A stretch of 14,698 nt of DNA, taken from Flavobacteriales bacterium UBA4474. GTDB lineage: Bacteria > Bacteroidota > Bacteroidia > Flavobacteriales_D > Sanyastnellaceae. Each line of letters starts with the position of its first letter. Position 1 is the stretch's first letter. The notes under the pieces are model-generated. The model saw only the letters and a list, made by a program, of their open reading frames with translations. It did not search any database and was not told the DNA's origin. Positions 12,359 to 14,698 of the stretch are shown piece after piece. The stretch is from the NCBI GenBank assembly GCA_002389295.1, contig DGOE01000010.1, positions 1 to 14,698 of the forward strand. The letters are read 5' to 3'. The translations under genes were made by a program, and so were the position numbers.

Positions 12359-14698
12359 TTATTGCTCTTCACAGGAAAGGGAGAAGTTGGCGAGGAAGAT
12401 GAGCAGATCAGATGCACCCGTTTCCCCACTCCCATCCAAATCGGTGGGGCAATCGCCCCCTACCCCGACGCACAAACCAATGGAAGGCACCCACGTGGTG
12501 CCATCGCCGCACAAACCGGATTCGAGATCATCGCAAATGCCATTCTCGTTCTCATCGGCCTCACATTCGCCGTCGCATACTCCGATGGCATCGGGCATGT
12601 TTCCATCGCAGTCACAGGCTCCCGGCAGAATGTCCTCGCAGCCACAGCTGTAGATGGCACCTGGACCATTGCACACTCCGCAGGCATCCAACGTTCCATC
12701 GCAGGTGTCCTCAGTATCACAAATGCCATCGCCATCCGCATCTCCCGGACAATTTCCTCCGCATATGCCCAGTGCGTCATCGTAGAAACAGACGCCATTG
12801 TCCTCAGTGGCATCCGCAGCGAAATTGCATGCCTGAGGGTCCGTGCACCCGAATGTCTCCGCGTTGTCACACACACCATCGCCGTCCTCATCGGCAGAGC
12901 ATGAACCGCCACAGACTCCAATGGCATCTAATTGGCTTCCATCACAATCGCAGTCGGTTTCAGGAATGTCCGTGCATCCGCAATCGTAAATCCCGCCGGG
13001 GCCATTGCAGACACCGCAGGCGTCGAGTGTGCCCACGCAATCGTCCTCATCATCGCAAATACCATCGCCATCCGCATCGGCAGCACAAGTGCCTCCGCAT
13101 AGTTCGACAGCGTCCAAGAAACTGCAAGTGCCGTCGTCATCGGTGGCTTCTGCGTTGAAATCGCAAGCGCAGGGATCTGTGCAACCGGGGACTTCTGCGT
13201 CGTCACAAACGCCATCGCCATCCGAATCCGACGCACAGGTGCCGCCACAGACGCCCAAGGCGTCGAGCTGGCTGCCATCGCAGTCGCAATCTCCAGCGGG
13301 GATTCCCGCGCAGCCGCAGGCATAAATCTCGCCGGGACCGTTGCAAACCCCGCACGCGTCGAGGGTGCCCACGCAGTCGTCGACATCATCGCAAATGCCA
13401 TCGCCATCCGCATCAGAAGTACAGGATCCGCCACAGACGCCCAAGGCGTCGAGCTGGTTGCCATCACAGTCGCAATCCCCCACTAGAATGCCCTCGCAGC
13501 CGCAATCAAAGACAGGGCCGGGGCCTGCACAGATACCACAAGCATCGAACAAGCCGATGCAATTGTCCGCGTCATCACAGATGCCGTCGCCATCTGCATC
13601 CGAACTGCAATCACCACCGCAATCGCCCACAGCGTCTGTCGTTTCACAGGTGCCGTCGTCATCCGTTGCCGAAGCGTCATAGTTGCAGGCAAACGGATTC
13701 GTGCAACCTGGAACCTCTGACTCGTCGCATACGCCGTCGCCATCCGAATCCGCCGTGCAGGTGCCGCCACAGATGCCCAAGGCGTCCAGCTGGTTGCCGT
13801 CACAGTCGCAATCGCCGGCCGGGATTCCCGCACAACCGCAGGCATAGATTTCGCCGGGACCGTTGCATACCCCGCAGGAGTCGAGAGTGCCCACGCAGTC
13901 GTCGATATCGTCGCATATGCCATCGCCGTCCGCATCCGAAGTGCAGGCGCCGCCACAATCGCCAATGGCGTCGTCAGATGCACACGTGCCATCATCATCG
14001 GTGGCTGTGGCGTCGTAGTTGCAAGCAAACGGGTCCGTGCAACCTGGTACTTCTGCGTCGTCACATACGCCGTCGCCATCCGAATCCGCTGTGCAGGTAC
14101 CGCCGCAGATGCCCAAGGCGTCCAGCTGGTTACCGTCACAGTCGCAGTCGCCGATTGGAATTCCCGCGCAACCGCAGGAATAAATCTCGCCGGGACCATT
14201 GCAAATACCGCACGCGTCGAGGGCGCCCACGCAGTCGTCGATATCATCGCAGGTGCCATCGCCATCCGCATCAGAAGCACAGGATCCGCCGCAGTCGCCC
14301 AAGGCGTCAAGCTGGTTGCCACCACAGTCGCAATCACCGGCTGGAATTCCCGCGCAGCCACAGGCATACACCTCACCGGGACCGTTGCAGATACCACAGT
14401 CGTCGAGGGTGCCTACGCAGTCGTCGATAACGTCACAGATTCCATCGCCGTCCGCATCGGAAGTGCAGGCGCCGCCACAATCGCCAATGGCGTCGTCAGA
14501 CGCACACGTGCCATCATCATCGGTGGCTGCAGCATCGTAGTTGCAGGCAAACGGATTCGTGCAACCTGGAACCTCTGCGTCGTCGCATACGCCGTCGCCA
14601 TCCGAATCCGCTGTGCAGGTCCCGCCACAGATGCCCAAGGCGTCCAGCTGGTTGCCATCGCAGTCGCAATCGCCGGCCGGGATTCCCGCGCAGCCGCA
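12359..14698 (-). CDS. Cys-rich Ca-loop tandem-repeat secreted protein, C-terminal part (start outside window)
   Basis: The visible 779 residues are open to the window edge. The TTG at 14638 that could be read as a start is an internal Leu in LDALGICGG: 20 further in-frame codons (CGCAGIPAGDCDCDGNQLDA) upstream continue the same repeat, so the gene is truncated by the window. The sequence consists of two alternating sub-modules. One is GCT(D/N)PFACNYDA...DDDGTC. The other is DDCVGTLDACG(I/V)CNGPGE followed by CGCAGIP, GDCDCDGNQLDALG and CGG(T/S)C. Both are linked by DxDGDG(I/V)CDD loops that resemble thrombospondin type 3 calcium-binding repeats. Repeats decay toward the C-terminus (GECEADENENGICDD), which then has CGDGTTW...GLC and an EF-hand/dockerin-like tail ending in SCEEQ. 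Disulfide bonding and Ca2+ binding outside the cell are inferred from composition. A signal peptide cannot be seen because the start is missing. No enzymatic domain is visible. It probably leads the same cluster as the genes downstream of it. Confidence 0.92.
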   Translation of the reverse strand, partial: CGCAGIPAGDCDCDGNQLDALGICGGTCTADSDGDGVCDDAEVPGCTNPFACNYDAAATDDDGTCASDDAIGDCGGACTSDADGDGICDVIDDCVGTLDDCGICNGPGEVYACGCAGIPAGDCDCGGNQLDALGDCGGSCASDADGDGTCDDIDDCVGALDACGICNGPGEIYSCGCAGIPIGDCDCDGNQLDALGICGGTCTADSDGDGVCDDAEVPGCTDPFACNYDATATDDDGTCASDDAIGDCGGACTSDADGDGICDDIDDCVGTLDSCGVCNGPGEIYACGCAGIPAGDCDCDGNQLDALGICGGTCTADSDGDGVCDESEVPGCTNPFACNYDASATDDDGTCETTDAVGDCGGDCSSDADGDGICDDADNCIGLFDACGICAGPGPVFDCGCEGILVGDCDCDGNQLDALGVCGGSCTSDADGDGICDDVDDCVGTLDACGVCNGPGEIYACGCAGIPAGDCDCDGSQLDALGVCGGTCASDSDGDGVCDDAEVPGCTDPCACDFNAEATDDDGTCSFLDAVELCGGTCAADADGDGICDDEDDCVGTLDACGVCNGPGGIYDCGCTDIPETDCDCDGSQLDAIGVCGGSCSADEDGDGVCDNAETFGCTDPQACNFAADATEDNGVCFYDDALGICGGNCPGDADGDGICDTEDTCDGTLDACGVCNGPGAIYSCGCEDILPGACDCDGNMPDAIGVCDGECEADENENGICDDLESGLCGDGTTWVPSIGLCVGVGGDCPTDLDGSGETGASDLLIFLANFSLSCEEQ
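12362..12511 (-). other. C-terminal EF-hand/dockerin-like tail module (Cys-rich repeat protein)
   Basis: A CGDGTTWVP...GLC linker precedes CPTDLDGSGETG, ASDLLIFLANF and a final SCEEQ. The loop DLDGSGETGASD keeps the EF-hand ligand spacing, but Thr replaces the usual hydrophobic residue at position 8, so binding could be weaker. The linker resembles the one in the YDSWVTIG protein. Confidence 0.7.
12845..14563 (-). repeat. Higher-order repeat, 858-base period (522 + 336), in the Cys-rich protein
   Basis: The Cys codon that opens each GCTxPxAC repeat lies at 14561, 14039, 13703, 13181 and 12845 (lowest base). The spacings are 522, 336, 522 and 336 bases, i.e. 174 and 112 codons in strict alternation, so the super-unit is 858 bases (286 codons) and is present twice. 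The 174-codon unit is the 112-codon unit plus one extra 62-codon sub-module. Comparing 14581-14698 with 13723-13840 by eye gives 6 mismatches in 118 bases and no indel. The array continues past the window edge. Confidence 0.92.

Noticed and set aside
12335..12361. TAATTTTTTG promoter-like box and TAACGCGTTA palindrome
   Set aside because: The spacing in the box is two bases too long for TAnnTTTG and no TTG element lies at the right distance. The palindrome has no loop and overlaps the stop codon, so it is probably chance.
12362..13682. Several plus-strand frames rich in His, Arg, Ser, Pro and Gln
   Set aside because: They are complements of the repeat array; their periodicity mirrors the minus-strand repeat, and they have no independent start signals or domains.
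14636..14638. TTG at 14638 as the start of the Cys-rich gene
   Set aside because: The same repeat continues in frame to the window edge, and the residue is the conserved Leu of LDALG.
12845..14698. CRISPR-like regular repeats
   Set aside because: Unit lengths are multiples of three, there are no unique spacers of constant size, and the repeats are explained by an open protein frame.

Overview
The window looks like a Bacteroidota chromosome, probably a marine Flavobacteriales-type lineage. This is inferred from protein architecture, not from a marker gene: secreted giants built from HYR-like, SprB-like, 'YDSWVTIG' and Cys-rich 'GCTDPxACNYD...DDGSC' modules, together with genes that show no clear Shine-Dalgarno. 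Overall base composition is moderately GC-rich (hand counts of single 60-base lines gave about 55-57% GC in typical coding stretches), with AT-richer patches inside one gene.

Every supported gene is on the minus strand, so transcription runs from high to low coordinates. In that order: (1) 12359-14698, the C-terminal 779 residues of a Cys-rich, Ca-loop repeat protein whose start lies outside the window; (2) 10875-12299, a secreted parallel beta-helix protein; (3) 5116-10854, a 1912-residue secreted protein with six 'DPGxG' modules, three Ig-like blocks and Cys-rich repeats; (4) 195-5033, a 1612-residue secreted protein with HYR-like repeats, two copies of a YDSWVTIG domain, SprB-like repeats and Cys-rich repeats; (5) 1-198, the first ~66 codons of another secreted protein, which begins with the same YDSWVTIG-type domain. 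Gaps are 59, 20 and 82 bases, and the last pair overlaps by ATGA. The layout fits one co-directional operon or gene cluster of exported surface proteins. I see no enzyme with recognisable catalytic residues, no RNA gene, no insertion sequence and no CRISPR array.

The three long proteins share two things. First, each ends in a ~28-30 residue module with one EF-hand/dockerin-like loop bracketed by cysteines, and none ends in the usual type IX secretion tail that I would recognise. Second, the Cys-rich repeats of proteins 1 and 3 follow the same higher-order register: repeat starts are spaced alternately 522 and 336 bases, an 858-base (286-codon) super-unit, twice over in protein 1 and once in protein 3. 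A reasonable reading is a set of Ca2+-stabilised, disulfide-rich surface or matrix proteins that diversify by in-frame repeat recombination and share a C-terminal docking or sorting tag. The function (adhesion, glycan binding or surface layer) is inference.
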